A DNA stretch of 64,000 nucleotides from Saposhnikovia divaricata (GCA_036435485.1 CM071594.1:200844216-200908215), one strand, 5' to 3'; positions 23,249 through 35,560 are shown, counted from the stretch's first letter. Numbers and translations are program-made. The notes: a model not told the origin generated them from the sequence alone.

Positions 23249-23890
23249 TAGGGATGGGCGTCGGGTCACTTCGGGATCGGGGAGTGCAATCCCCGCCCCC
23301 GATCCCCGAATCAGTACTTGCTCCCCGAACCCGTCCCGATCCCCGAATGGGGAATATTTTGCTCCCGATCCCCGCCCCAAACGGTGAACGGGGATCCTCG
23401 CGGGAAATCGGGAATTTTTATTTTTATTAAAAAAATAAATTTAATACATTTCCTAACAAATTTCATAAAAATAATAAATTGCTAAATTATGATATATGAT
23501 ATATATTTTAAATTCAATGACCCATTTTAAAAAATATTTTGAATTAATTTTTATTCGTACTAAAAAATATAATTAAATTACTATAATTAAATTAAATTTT
23601 ACTATTAAACTGTTGAATAAGTGGAATGAATTAAATAAATTTAAGCACTTATAATATACATAAATATTTTTACTGATAATAATTTAATTATATATATATA
23701 TATATATGTATGTATTAAAAATAAAAGCGGGGATCGGGGCGGGGATTTTCTAATCTCCGACCCCGCCCCGATCCCCGAATTATGTTTAAAATATTTCCCG
23801 CCCCGAACCCAAAAAATTCCCCGAATCCCGATCCGAACGGGGCGGGGATCGGATCGGGGTTGAGCGGGGCGGGTGAAATGCCCATCCCTA
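23249..23890. mobile_element. hAT-like MITE, GC-rich ends
   Basis: The TIR TAGGGATGGGC is mirrored as GCCCATCCCTA. The flanks are ATTTATAG (23241-23248) and ATTTATAA (23891-23898), an 8-bp target duplication with one change, as in hAT elements. The subterminal 150 bp on each side is made of GGGGATCGGGG and CCCCGAT words on both strands; the core (about 23420-23720) is AT-rich. No transposase. Confidence 0.8.
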
Positions 23891-24052
23891 ATTTATAAGC
23901 TCTGAAGATATAAGTTTACAAGAATCTAGAAAGTCAAAAGTCTTAAGTTACAAAGACTTGAAAGGTCAAAAGTTTTAGTATTGAAGGGCCAAGAGTCCAT
24001 TCATGAAAATTTTAGAGACATACATATTGTAACACTTCCCCTTGAATGTCTA

Positions 24053-25259
24053 TTTTTCAATAATCATGCCTCGTTAAAACCATTATAGGAAAAATTCAAT
24101 GGGAAAAAAATCCTAATAAAGGAAAAAGAGTACAACGATACTGAAAATTACTTTAGGTCCTTAAGTCGGCGCATTCCAATCATATGTACCAATTTCTCAA
24201 AAAATTTCGGGGGCAATGACTTTGTAAATAAATTTGCACGATTGTCACTGGAAAGAATTTGTCGAACTTCAATCTCTCCATTTTCTTGAAGGTCATGTGT
24301 GAAGAAGAATTTAGGGGAAATGTGCTTAGTTTGTTGCCTTTAATGTAACCTCCCTTTAACTGTTCAATACATGTTGTCTTGTCCTCAAACATTACTGTCG
24401 AAGTTGTCCTATCATGATGCATGCCACATGATTCACGAATACGTTGACACATTGACCTTATCCAAACGCATTCTCGGCTGGCTTCATGGATGGCAAGAAT
24501 TTCTGCATGGTTAGAAGATGTAACAACCAAATATTGTTTCATAGAATGCCATGAGATGGTTGTATTGACATAAGTAAACAAATAACCTGTTTGTGATCGA
24601 GTTTTATCTGGATTAGATAAATATCCTGCATCTGCATAACCCATTAGTACTGCTTTGAATTTATTAGAATAAAATAATCCCATATCAGTTGTGCCCCGGA
24701 GATATCTAAAAATATGTTTAACTCCATACCAATGTTTCACGTTGGAGCACAACTATGCCTTGCTAACAGATTTACAAAAAATGATACATCGGGTCGTGTG
24801 TATTAGCTAGATACATCAATGCACCGATAGCACTAAGATATGGCACTTCAGGACCAAGTACTTCTTCGTTTTCCTCTCTTGGTCAAAACACATCCTTTTT
24901 ATTTATCAAGTGATCGTAGAACCATTGAAGAGCTAAATGGATGTGATCTGTCCATGTAAAAACGTTTTAAGATTTTTTCTATATATGCTGATTGGTGCAC
25001 AAATATAACATTAGATAGATGTTCAATTTACAATCAAGGCAGAGTTTTGTTTTTCCAAGGTCCTTCATTTAAAATTCTGCCTTTAAATAATCGACTGTCT
25101 TTTGGAGCTCTTCGGAAGTTTCGATAATATTATATCATCAACATATACAGTAACTATAGCAATTAAAGATTCTGTTTTCTTTATAAAAACACATGGACAA
25201 ATAGGATCATTCTTGTACTGTTCCTTTAATAAATAATCACTTAATCTCTTATACCACAT
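24053..25259 (-). pseudogene. Ty1/copia RT-RNase H fragment, broken
   Basis: Minus strand. The reverse transcriptase active-site motif YVDD is encoded at 25135-25146, with frameshifts between there and 24752. RNase H follows as an open stretch (24180-24752) with AYADAGYLS-like GYADAGYLSNPDKTRSQTGY and HAEILAIHEASRECVW. The frame then ends, and short copia-like 3' sequence continues to about 24053. The upstream half was cut off by the insertion of the LTR element that starts at 25260. Confidence 0.8.
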
Positions 25260-26263
25260 TGTTGGAATTTATGGGTGATATATTAGAGACAACTTAACTA
25301 GATTTTATCATACTTAGTTTTTACTAAGTAGAACATACTGTCACAGCCAGGTATGTTCTTGTAACCAAATAAGTTACTGTATAAATGTATAACTTGGAAG
25401 AAGTTCATTTAATTGTTCAAGCCTCAAGGAATACATCAGGTCGATAACAAGAATAAAAATGTTACTGTCATAACATTGACATTAAGGTTACAAGAAGACA
25501 GCATGTTGCAAGTCATGACAGAATATCCACTTTGACAGCAATACTGGCGGAAGCATGAATACAAAACATTCTCACACTTTGACAACAAGTCTGAAATTCC
25601 TGACAACAACATTGGCGGGGATTCATACTGTCATCCAAAGTACATTCTTATGACATCAGACTTGGCATTGAAGGTTATTGTTTCAATGGAATCATTTTGA
25701 ATTGGGAACTTACCAAGTCAAACAATGTAATAGAAGATATGTTTAAGAAACAGGCGTGCTGCAATATCCAAATATTGTAGCAGACCTACAAAGACTACGG
25801 TAGAAGCTTGAGAGATAACAAGACAAAGCTTACCAATTCGAGAGTATGGTAAATCAACATTCACTAGAACTGGGAAAGCTTAATTTATAATGTATCCAGA
25901 TTGCTTTATATGTACTGATTACTCTGTTTGTATAACAATCTAGGAAAGTCATATGGGTGTGCAAATTGTAATGAACTGCCACTTAAAAATGACAGCAACT
26001 CCACAACCCATGTATATAAAGATAGTAGAGCAACGTCAGATTTATAGAGATCTATCTCTCATTCTATCTGTATCACTCAAGAACACGAACCTGGAGTGCA
26101 ATATAAACAAAGTATTTATTTTATGAGAAACATCTTGAGTTACTACTTGTGATTGTATTTCTTCCACTGATAAATTATAATCTTTATTATTGTTGTTCAA
26201 GTAGAGATTTGAATTTATCAATATTGCATTCAACCCCCCTTCTACAGTACTCAAGGGCCAACA
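25260..26263 (+). repeat. 5' LTR of Sirevirus-like element 1
   Basis: Begins TGTTGG and ends CCAACA, 1004 bp, followed two bases later by a primer binding site. Near its end is TTCAACCCCCCTTCTACAG, also seen in the LTR of the second element (59793). The word ACTGTCA or its complement TGACAG and variants occurs about nine times, mostly at 25337-25657. The matching 3' LTR is not in the window. Confidence 0.75.
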
Positions 26264-26265
26264 AC

Positions 26266-26277
26266 TGGTATCAGAGC
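26266..26277 (+). promoter_or_regulatory. Primer binding site (initiator tRNA-Met)
   Basis: TGGTATCAGAGC, complementary to the 3' end of plant initiator methionine tRNA, two bases after the LTR. This is the usual primer of Ty1/copia elements. Confidence 0.9.
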
Positions 26278-26305
26278 GCACATACTGACATAATAATCTG
26301 AGATC

Positions 26306-28377
26306 ATGGCAACGAGTATACAAAAATCAAGTGGTATCAAGATTCCAGCTTTTGATATAGAGAACTATAACACATGGAAAATTTTTATTGTTTATCAGAG
26401 TTGCAAATCCACTATACATTGGAATCCTTGAGAATAGTCCTTTTGTTCCTCAAAAGGAAGTACCAACCGCTACAGTCTCGGAGTATACTGATTCTGAGAA
26501 AGAAAAGGTAGCTCTAGATGACTATTTGTAACTCATCCTACTTGATTCTTTCATCTTGGACAAAGCTATGTGTGGAAACATCATTGGATGCTTATCAGCC
26601 AAGGAAATGTGGAATAAGATTGAGCCGCTGTGTGAAGGAAGTGAAGAAGTAAAAGAAAATCAAAGGCAGATTCATGTGTCCCAATATGAAGCCTTCATGA
26701 CTAAACTTGGTGAAGAGCTAATTCAGATGTTTGAAAGATTTAGCAAGTTGCTATCTGAGTTACAAATCCATGAAAAGTTGTATGAGAAGAAAGAGATAAA
26801 TATCAAATTCTTGCTCACTCTTCTTGAGCATCTTGAGCAAAGAGTCACACCTATCCGTGAAGGAAGAAATCTGAACAATGTTTCTCTTGTAACACTCTAT
26901 GGTGTGCTTAAGTCTTTTGAACTTGAAATCTTTCAAAAGAGAGCTATTCAAGGTGGAACCAAAAGAAAAATGGCAAACATGTCTGGTGCCCTTGTTGCAC
27001 AAGAACCCCATATCTCCCAACTAAATGAACCATCACAAGGTTCTCAACAAACACAAGTGCCATCTTTGAAGATTGAAAAATTGTTGGATGATGAGGAGAA
27101 GGTGGTTCTGCAACTCAAGGATGTTGAAGATGAAGACTTCTATACACTAGAAGAGATAGAAAGGATGAATAATCCAACTACAGCTTTTATGGCTAAGAGA
27201 TTTAAGAACATAAGATTCAGAAGAGAAAAGCCATACAAGTCACTGGGTCAAACATCCAAGTTCAACAAGGGAAGCACATCAAAGGCTGTCGGTGGTGGTA
27301 CAAGAGAAGGTTACAAATTGGATTGGTGGATAGGTCGAAGTTTAGATGCTACAACTGCAATGAGCTTGGTCATTTTGCTACAGAGTGTAGAAGGCTTAAA
27401 CAAAATCAGAAAATGGACAAAGGGTCAGGAAATTAGTACAAGAGAAGTCAAGGAAGAGCCTATGTGGATGAAGACAAGTGCTGGGATGAATCTGATGATG
27501 TAGATGAGGAAGAATATGTGAATTTAGCTTTCATGGCTAGATCAGATGATGAAGCATCAAGCTTCTTAAATCAGGTACCATCTCTCACTTCACTTGAGAT
27601 GTCTAAGGCTGAATATAAGCAAACTAGTGAGGATTTAAGTGATGAGATGTTTAATATTCACAGTAGCTTATCTGCTGTAGATGAAGAAATTGCCAGGTTA
27701 ACTAAACAGAATGAAACCCTTAAATATGAGAATGAAATGCTCTTACTTAAGACTAGTCCATTAGATTCTCTAGCCCCAGAGAATGAAAGATTAAAGAATG
27801 GTATTGTCTGTGCTAAGGAGATAAAAGAATTTCTAAGGAATGAGATTGCTGAAAATGAATTTAAGCTAAAGGCCTTTAGAAATTCATCTAAGTTATTTCA
27901 GGGATATCATGAGAGTCACACTGAGAACCTGAAGGTAGGAGTAGGCATTGATTACGGTAGGAGACCTGGAAAGAAAACTGCTATTAATGATTGTTCAGAT
28001 GGTGTTGTTGTCAAACCTCATATTCTCAAGAAGGTTTGCAAACCAATTTTTAAAACTGTTAAAGTTAAATTTGATTAGGAATCCTTACTCATCAAACAAG
28101 AACTTTTTGATGAAGATGAGTGTATTGATAGCACACCTAATGAAAGGAAAGATACTTTCAAGATTCTAGTGACAGTAACTCAGCCAGGTTATCAGACAGA
28201 ATGTTCTAAAGATGCTGTCAATAAGGATAAAACAGAAACTTCCAAAGATACTGTCAAAAGAGTACCCAAGATAGCAATTTCCAAACCTACTGCCATGACA
28301 ACAGGAGCAAAAGGTACTGTCAAGGGTAACTCGACAGCAGCTTCAGGACATGCTATCAACACAGGTGGCTACAAGTC
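26306..28377 (+). pseudogene. Gag of Sirevirus-like element 1, broken
   Basis: Starts at ATG 26306 (MATSIQKSSGIKIPAFDIEN). A frameshift follows near 26395, a stop near 26527, and further shifts near 27330 and 28075. Recognisable parts are the N-terminal UBN2/DUF4219-like segment, the retrotransposon Gag core (26556-26950) and a CCHC zinc knuckle (CYNCNELGHFATEC, about 27350-27391, out of frame with the preceding part). After these come an acidic coiled-coil stretch (27464-28078) and a Thr/Lys-rich tail (28169-28380). The reading frame is cut at 28378 by a PIF/Harbinger insertion and resumes at 33531. Confidence 0.8.
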
Positions 28378-28732
28378 TAAGGGGCCATTTGTTAAATCTG
28401 AACGGTTATTTCTGGATGATTGGAATTTCTGAATGATCTGGACCATAGGTAATCTGGAAATCTGAATGAGTAATGCTGTTTGTTAGTAATTTTTGTAAAT
28501 TATCTAGATGATGTTAATTTCCTATAATACCCTGATGTAACATTATTTTTTCTAGATTATCTATTTCTTATAATTTTATATGATAAATTATGCTCTTTGA
28601 ATCATATATGATAATGAGACGATAAAAAACAAGAATGTCAATGTTACTAATAAGTTTATTGCACCACAAAAGAAGTCTTTTTGCAAAATCACAATCATAA
28701 AAAACTATGAATTGAAATGATTAAAAATTTCT

Positions 28733-30070
28733 TTATAAATTTGAAGCAATATGATCCCGAAGATCGTTCATGTATTGAGTGGCTTGAGACCCCCATTGTG
28801 TTTCATTTATTGGTCCTTCCAAATCTTCTTCATTTTCTTCTCCATCACTGCTTTCATCGCATCGATCAAATAATTCATCTGCTAATTTCGTTTTTCTTAT
28901 AAAATTGTGAACAGCAATACAAGCAATCACAATATCTCGCTGTGTAGAAAATGTGTATGGAGCCATCTGTTTCAAGATTGGGAATCTTGCTTTGAGCACA
29001 CCATAAGCACGCTCGATAACATTTCTTAATCTTGCGTGAGCGTGATTAAATTTTTCCTCCTTACTTAAAGCACGTTGACGACGAAAATCTGCTAACCAAT
29101 ATCTTGTATTACGGAATGGGGTTAAATAACCACGGGTATTTGTATACGCTGCATCACAAAGATAATATTTATCTGCAATATAAAGCGATTACAAATTATT
29201 CTACATTTATCTATATTCAAATAACATCATTTCAAAATATTAGGAGATACTTACTTGGTGGAGGAATTGGAAATCCGGAATCGGGATCGAGTGTAACCTC
29301 TGCTAATATTCTTGAATCATGTGCTACTCCCTCCCATCCAGCCCACACAAATGTGAATATCATATTAAAATCACATATACCTAAAACATTTTGGTAGCAT
29401 TCACCCCTTCCTCGCCCTCTATATCGAGCTTGTTGGCTAACTGGAACAATAGCATGAACAAGTGTACCGTCAAGTGCACCGATTGCTCCCTGTAACAAAA
29501 AAAAAATATAAACATGTGAATTTTTTATTAAAGAATAATAAAATAATGTGACATGCTAATTAACAAGAAATTACACAAAATGAAAAAAAATGTCATTACT
29601 AACCGGAAATATTTTAACAATTCTCTTTGTCTCCTTGAAACTGTATTTTGATTAGATGGTGTGGGAACTATGATTTCTTTTGCAAACTCCATCATCCCGT
29701 TCAACACCTCATGAAAATATTTGTGTATCGTTTGTGTCGAATGTTGAAATCTACGTTTTACCTTTATAAAACGGTCATTATGACTTATAACATGTAAGAA
29801 AATAGCCATTTTTTCTTCAGCAGTTGAATACCGACTATCTTCAAGCCAACCACGTTGTTTAAATAGGTTGCAAAGTTGAACAAATGCAATACGGGAAAGA
29901 CGCATCATTTCTTGACACTGAGTATTAGAACCTTCCAATAACTCTAATGTATAAGCAAATCCAGGTAAAGATGAATTGTTATCTCTTATTCTTGGCACAC
30001 TTCTTGGGCGAAGTTTTCTTAGATAACAATAGATAATCATCAAACATAGTAACTGATCCTGAATTTCCAT
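28733..30070 (-). CDS. PIF/Harbinger transposase (HARBI1-like, DDE)
   Basis: Three exons: 29604-30070, 29255-29489 and 28733-29172. Exon 1 holds the N-terminal helical region (WLEDSRYSTAEEKMAIFLHV). Exon 2 has the first catalytic Asp in GAIGALDGT (codon at 29469-29471) and the second in GVAHDSR (29326-29328). Exon 3 has the Glu in RNVIERAYGVLK (29012-29014) and an acidic tail. Intron 2 joins in phase 1 and gives PPNKYYLCDAAYTNTRGYL. At intron 1 the donor (after 29604) is phase 2 but the acceptor needs phase 0, so either one base is missing next to the junction or an unusual splice is used. The protein would cut and paste the element together with its SANT-like partner. Confidence 0.85.
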
Positions 30071-30307
30071 GTTTACCCTGTAAAAAATACTTGAAAATTA
30101 TAAATACATATCAAAGATTGATAAAAAATAATAGCAACTAAAAAAGCATTTATTAAAACCATTCATCATGTTTTACAACTGAAAAGCACGAAGTTCGAAA
30201 CTAAACCAATTTCCAAATTCAACAATGCTAAAGAAATACTAAGTTCTAAGACAAATCAAATACGAAGCATGAAAATGCGGAGCAAATGAATGACACCAGA
30301 TGAAAGG

Positions 30308-31265
30308 CTAAACATTAAATCCTAATCTAGTTGACACCATTTTAACCCAGTGCTCATTCTCATCAGCGTCAAGAAGCATCCATTGTTCTCTATACTTTGC
30401 ACTCTCGCAAAAAATCCCAAGAGCCATTCGGTGCAAGGGATTTGTTGCTCCCCATCCAAGACTGTTCAGTTTCTCTTTACATTCTTTAAGTGATGGTCCA
30501 CTATTGGTTTGAACCATAAGCTTTAATGCATTGGTCATCTCATCTTCGAATTTTGTAGATTTTGTAACTTTTGTTGATGTTTTAGCTTTTTTCTTTGGAT
30601 TTTCTTCGACAATTGGATTCAAAGTATTTAATTGAATTTCTTCAGCACCGGGAATCTCTATGTCATCATCTAGATCAATAGTCCTACTCTTCTTAGAGCT
30701 AGGTCCCCATCCACTAATTCCTGTGGCAGCAATTCCATCATAAAGATGGGTGCAAAGTTCGGGAAAACTCAAAGGTGTGGTTCTTAAAGTGTCTATGATC
30801 TTATTTCCCTGTAGACAAGAGCATAGAATTAATTTTATTTAAGATATGGTAATTAAATTTTACTGAATATAAGTTACTTTAAAAGAATACCTTTGCAAGT
30901 TGATCCCATTCTTGTTTAGTGAAGTTGAATGTATTAGTTGTCGGATCATAATGATTTCCAGTTTTAGATTTGAGTCGACACCAAGCAACATATCGAGATC
31001 TTAAGTAATCATATCGGTTTCTCATCTGTCTAGCGTCAACCTCAAAGTTGTGGATTTTCTTAAGGATTTCTCCCACTTTTATCCATGAATGTGGCTTAAG
31101 ATTGCTACCTAGCCTACCACTGGCAGTAACTTCCTCAATGCAAGCCTCAAGAAAAGTTTTAGTTATAAGTTCACATCTCCAGAGTACTTTTTTCTTTTTC
31201 TGAGTTTCGCTAGCTTGATTTTGGCCATCACTAGCTTGACTTTGAGTTTCACTAGTTTGGTCCAT
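30308..31265 (-). CDS. Harbinger Myb/SANT-like DNA-binding protein
   Basis: Two exons, 30891-31265 and 30308-30808, join in phase 0 (QEWDQLAK / GNKIIDTLRTT), giving about 291 residues. Residues 28-125 (LWRCELITKTFLEACIEEV, SWIKVGEILKKIHNFEVDARQ, RYDYLRSRYVAWCRL) form the Myb_DNA-bind_3 trihelix-type domain of Harbinger ORF1 proteins and some plant proteins. The C-terminal part has a basic stretch (EENPKKKAKTSTKVTK) and conserved-looking helices (FEDEMTNALKLMVQ). In this superfamily the partner brings the transposase to the nucleus and to the ends of the element. The frame is intact. An acceptor just 5' of the ATG (TAG at 31268) points to a 5' UTR intron. Confidence 0.85.
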
Positions 31266-33237
31266 ACCTACAAACCTTTTTTAAAATTAGTAATACTCTT
31301 TGGAAAAAAAAGTAAGAAAAAAGCCCACAAAGTCACAACATCTTTTCAATTGCCATTTAAAACAGCAAACCAAAATTAAATGATGTGCTAATGTTCACTT
31401 CATTTGATGTAACATGTATCACTTAACTCCTAAATGCTTTGTAAGCAAGACCCATGCAGGAAAAGACTGAACTGGGATTGCCTAGTGTGCAACAAATAAT
31501 GTGCTATAGTGCTACAAGAAGAAGCAAACTCCAAATACTTCATACCAGAATGTTATAGTACAGCTTATCAAAATTAGAAGCATGCCTTTCAGAATGAATT
31601 AGATGAGTTTCTTACAACCCCTTGCTCTAATTTTTGAATATATCTACAGAGACGAGGGTACTACAGCTTTCACTATGTTCAGGAAAGTTCTACACCAATG
31701 ACTTATGCAACAAGAGGGAAAATCTGCATTTTTCTGATATACCTTTGGTTTCATTTTTTCAACAAGTAAAAGGGAGGGAAAAAAGATAACCTCGAAGGAA
31801 ATATTCACACATTATATAAAACCATCTGTGTTTATTATTATGTCTGAAATTTCCACTGAGATGAAGGGATTAAATAAGCTTCCAGAACATTTATATAAGG
31901 ATTAGACTGACTGAATTCATAAATCAGCAGCTAAATTATAAAACAAAATAATTTTAACAGAAATTTAGTCTTGCAGACTAGGAAGCCTCTTCAGCTTTCT
32001 CAAAACCTCTCTTTTGCCTAGACAAATTGTCAATAGCTATCTTTTTCAGTAATCCCCCAACTGGATTATCAATATTTTATCTATCAAGTTCTTTATGCTT
32101 AAACTGATCGGATTTCAGTTTAAGCCCTGCGTGTCTAATATCTAGCCGAGAAGTTGTAGATGCAATCAATTAAAACTAGTGCTCGAAACATAAATAAGTA
32201 ACAAGTGTTCATGACAAACTCTTTACAATTTCTACCCCTTTTCCCATAAACAGATAGTACAGCACAAAAAACAGTTGTCTAAAAAGAAATTCAATTCAGA
32301 ATCATGAGGAAGGTAACCAGAAATGTTTGTAGTTTAAGAACAAAAAAAGAGAGCCATCGGCCAACTCAAAGTGCTGCATTTTAAACTAGACTGTATTGTC
32401 ACCTATAATAGCTTCTGCAAAAAACTGATCTAATAGCATAGTAGCGAGATCAGAACCCTTTATTAACTTAAAAGTTTGCAACCAGATACAGGAAAGACTG
32501 TGTCCAGTACAATCAGATCTATAACTTTCCTGATTGAATTTAGAATCTCGAGTCCAAGATAGATTAAAGTATTCCTGATATAGGATGTGCAAGAAGATTG
32601 TGATACCATCTATTATTGAGCAAGCAAACACGATTAAGCATTTCTGAGAATTTATATTTTAGTTGACTGCAATGTAACACTTACAAAGCAATGTATGTGC
32701 TATTAGGATATGCTGGTGTCAAGAGCTTGATGGCTTACAGTGAGTTGATGAAGATAACGAAGTTCAGTTTTATACCAAGATCAAAGGTTTTCAGACTTAA
32801 TACAAATACTACTTCAAGTTAGATAATCAAGGCAGGGTTGATAAACAAAAACAATTAGGATTTAGTGAAGATTTCATTTGCTTCAATATGTTTCGACATA
32901 AGACATAAGACGCTGAAAGTAATCAATTGGCTTCCTGTCCTTTCACTCTCCTCGTCCCAGCACACAGAAAAGTAATAACGTATCTGTATGAATGTTTTAA
33001 TAGACATAAATAGCCTAGATTTGCACCAGTCTCTAAAACATTACAAATATCAATACACATAAGAACTAAAACTGAAGAAGAACAAATATAAAACAAGAGC
33101 AAGAACAAATATAAAAGTAATACACATACAAAACAAGAACATTCTAATTATTAACAATTGAGGTAGAGAGAAAGAAATAATTCGTACCTGATAGAACTAG
33201 AAGTGATGAGAAGTGATGAGAAGAGAGCGCTAAAAAA

Positions 33238-33246
33238 CTTATATAA
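33238..33246 (-). promoter_or_regulatory. TATA box for the Harbinger SANT-like gene
   Basis: The minus strand reads TTCTTATATAAGTTT. About 50 bp downstream a donor CAG|GTACGAA (33187-33188) matches the acceptor at 31268, so a short 5' UTR exon and a 1.9-kb intron are likely. Confidence 0.5.
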
Positions 33247-33530
33247 GAACCAGAAGTGAAGAAGAGCGGCAAAAAAAACCTAAGAAAGCCGCCAAAAACC
33301 TAAAAATCCCGCGAATTATGTAACGGGTTCCTTAGGAATAGATGAATTGGAGAGATATCTGGATGATTGAGCGAAAAATATAAAGATGTATCGTCCAGCA
33401 GTTTTTTTTATGTCGTCCAGGAGTTTTTTTTCATCCAGATTCATTAAAATGTTTTCAAACAATCTGGACGAGCCCAAATCTGGATGAGCCCATAAAATCT
33501 TTCATCCAGTTGTTATCAAATGGGCCCTAA

Positions 33531-33960
33531 GAATAGGAATGACAAGTTAGGGATTGATAAGAAGAATGATTATGCTTATGTTAAGAATATTCCTAGGAAG
33601 CTTTGCAATAATTATGGCTCCTCTCAACATTTAACACATGTTTATAAGAAACCAACCGAGACCAAGAATAATGTGACTAAGGTTAATGGTAACTAACATA
33701 GAATCCCCATTATGCAATGGACTATGAGTGTTTGTAGTAACATTGATTGCATGCCTTGTAAGATAACTGCGATGAGTACATGTTTCAATCTGCCTATTCT
33801 GTCTACTGAAAAATGTCCTTATCTGTAAACTGTTGAGAATTCTGAGCCTACTGATGTTAGTAAAAAGGCAACACCCACAAAAAAAAACCAAGTCTAATTC
33901 TAAAATTGAATAGGTTGCAAAAGATATCTATCTATCATCATTTTCAGAAGATACATTTAT
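33531..33960 (+). pseudogene. Sirevirus-like element 1, continued past the Harbinger
   Basis: After the TAA duplication the gag tail resumes with YVKNIPRKLCNNYGSSQHLT. This matches the second zinc-knuckle-like segment of the Gag at 59899 (APRKTCSNCNSVNHLSSNC), though with some cysteines lost. Stops and frameshifts follow and the similarity fades near 33900. Pol and the 3' LTR are not found. Confidence 0.65.
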
Positions 33961-34959
33961 ACGATTTTAAGGTACATTTATGTATTTATATGATTTTAAG
34001 GTATTTGGTGATGGATAATGGTTGAAGACATGATTGAAGAGGAAAGTTATAAAATTTATAGGAACTAATGAATTAATGTTTCTAAAGAACATCTTGTATT
34101 GCAAACGACTTTGCATTATGTTACGCAATAAGAATGTTCTGTCCTGCACTCTATCCTGCAATAAAAATGCATTTCTTACACTTTAATCTATAATCTGAAA
34201 TTATTATTCTCTATGTTTTGCAACCTATGCAATGTATTTGTATTATTATTCTATATGTTTTGCAACTTATTGGGTCTCGAATATGGGGTCAAAAGGCTAG
34301 AGGAGGGGTTAAATAGCTTATTACCTTTTTCTTTTGCTAATCAGCTTATTACCTTTTTAAATATTAGAACTTGGCATTTTCAAAGTTTCGTTCCTTTTTT
34401 AAATTAATTACTAAATTAAAAGTAAATTAAAGTGCGGAATTGAAGGAGAGAAAGACAAAGAGTACAACACGGTCGATTTATCCTAGTTCACGATGATGCA
34501 ATCCCTAATGGTTTCGCTCATCCCTACGTCCAATCCTCCTCACCGGACTCAAATTTTCTTCACTATAAAAAGATGAACTCCTTATAGTATGCGGAGAAGC
34601 CTTTACAAACACTATGTATTTACTTGGACCTTAACTCCCCGTTAATCCTTCAAAATACAATAGCAAAACCTACTAGATTTATCTTAGAGTGTAACTCCCT
34701 GTCACCTCTTCAAAAACTAAGTAGAACTTTTTGTAGACTATGTTACTCTACACCTTTGAAGATCTTGGATCTTAGATCTTAGGTTTTGGATCTTTCTTCT
34801 TTCTCACGGTGCAAACACACCCAACTCCCCTTCGGCGTGCCTAAGACTTGGGTCTTAGAACGAAGATCACTTTACTTTACCTCACTGCAAAAGGTTAGAT
34901 AACAAGTACTACGAAACAAATAACCTTAATAAGAGAAAAGTGGTAGGACTAGTAACTAG
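33961..34959. other. Non-coding, probably repetitive
   Basis: No ORF of note. 34480-34860 (TTTATCCTAGTTCACGATGA and following, with several ACTCC(T/C)TGTT-like lines) has the look of LTR sequence, but no element could be bounded. Confidence 0.35.
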
Positions 34960-35560
34960 GCCAAAGTAAACACACAATATATATAAGGCCGAATATATCT
35001 AAGTGATATGGCCGAATATATAGAACCGAGAAGTATAAGTTCAAATCGGTTTGTTTTTTTATAAATGTATAAGTAAACTTAGAATAAACTAAGTCATTAA
35101 TACTTACTTAAACAAAAGCTACGATTACTTATAATCGATTTATAAGGCTGAATATAATTCCAATAAATGGCCTAGTATAAATCTCTTTGTTATAAGCTTT
35201 TTGAGAAGGTCTTGTACTTGAATAATTGATACGAATTACTTAAAATAAACTAAGTGACGAGTCAACAATATAAAACAAGAACCAAAAGCTTATGTCTTGA
35301 TATATAGGGCTGAATATTTCTTGCGAAATGGTCGAGTATAACCAAGATCCTGTAATTATAAGTTCGAGTTGGTTTTATCTAAAAGCCCATCGTATTACTT
35401 AGCCTTAACTAAGTTTACAAATAGAAAAGAAACCAAACACTTACAATTAATTAAATCCTTCTGAACAAATTCGAATTTGTTTTTTTATATAAGTGTCTCG
35501 TATAGTTTAGTTTTAGCTAAACATGAACACTTAACAAACAAGTAGCGAAGAAGCTCTACT
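34960..35560. repeat. Decayed tandem modules with GGCCGAATATAT
   Basis: GGCCGAATATAT/GGCTGAATAT occurs near 34988, 35010, 35145 and 35307, each followed by ATAAGTTC-AATCGGTTT-like and TTACTTA..AACTAAGT-like strings, with spacing near 150 bp. Too diverged to fix a unit. Confidence 0.4.

Larger units (their letters stand above)
28381..33527 (-). mobile_element. PIF/Harbinger DNA transposon, two genes
   Basis: Ends GGGGCCATTTGTTA.. and ..ATCAAATGGGCCC are inverted; TAA is duplicated on both sides (28378-28380 and 33528-33530), the 3-bp target site of this superfamily. It carries a DDE transposase gene and a Myb/SANT-like gene, both on the minus strand, the standard two-protein set. Length 5147 bp. 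It is inserted in the gag of an LTR element. Subterminal regions contain repeated TCTGGATGA and TCATCCAG words (28420-28470, 33360-33510). The 31.3-33.2 kb part is the long first intron of the SANT-like gene and holds no coding sequence. Confidence 0.9.

Noticed and set aside
32386..33108. Small minus-strand frames inside the Harbinger element
   Set aside because: They fall in the probable 5' UTR intron of the SANT-like gene and show no domain.
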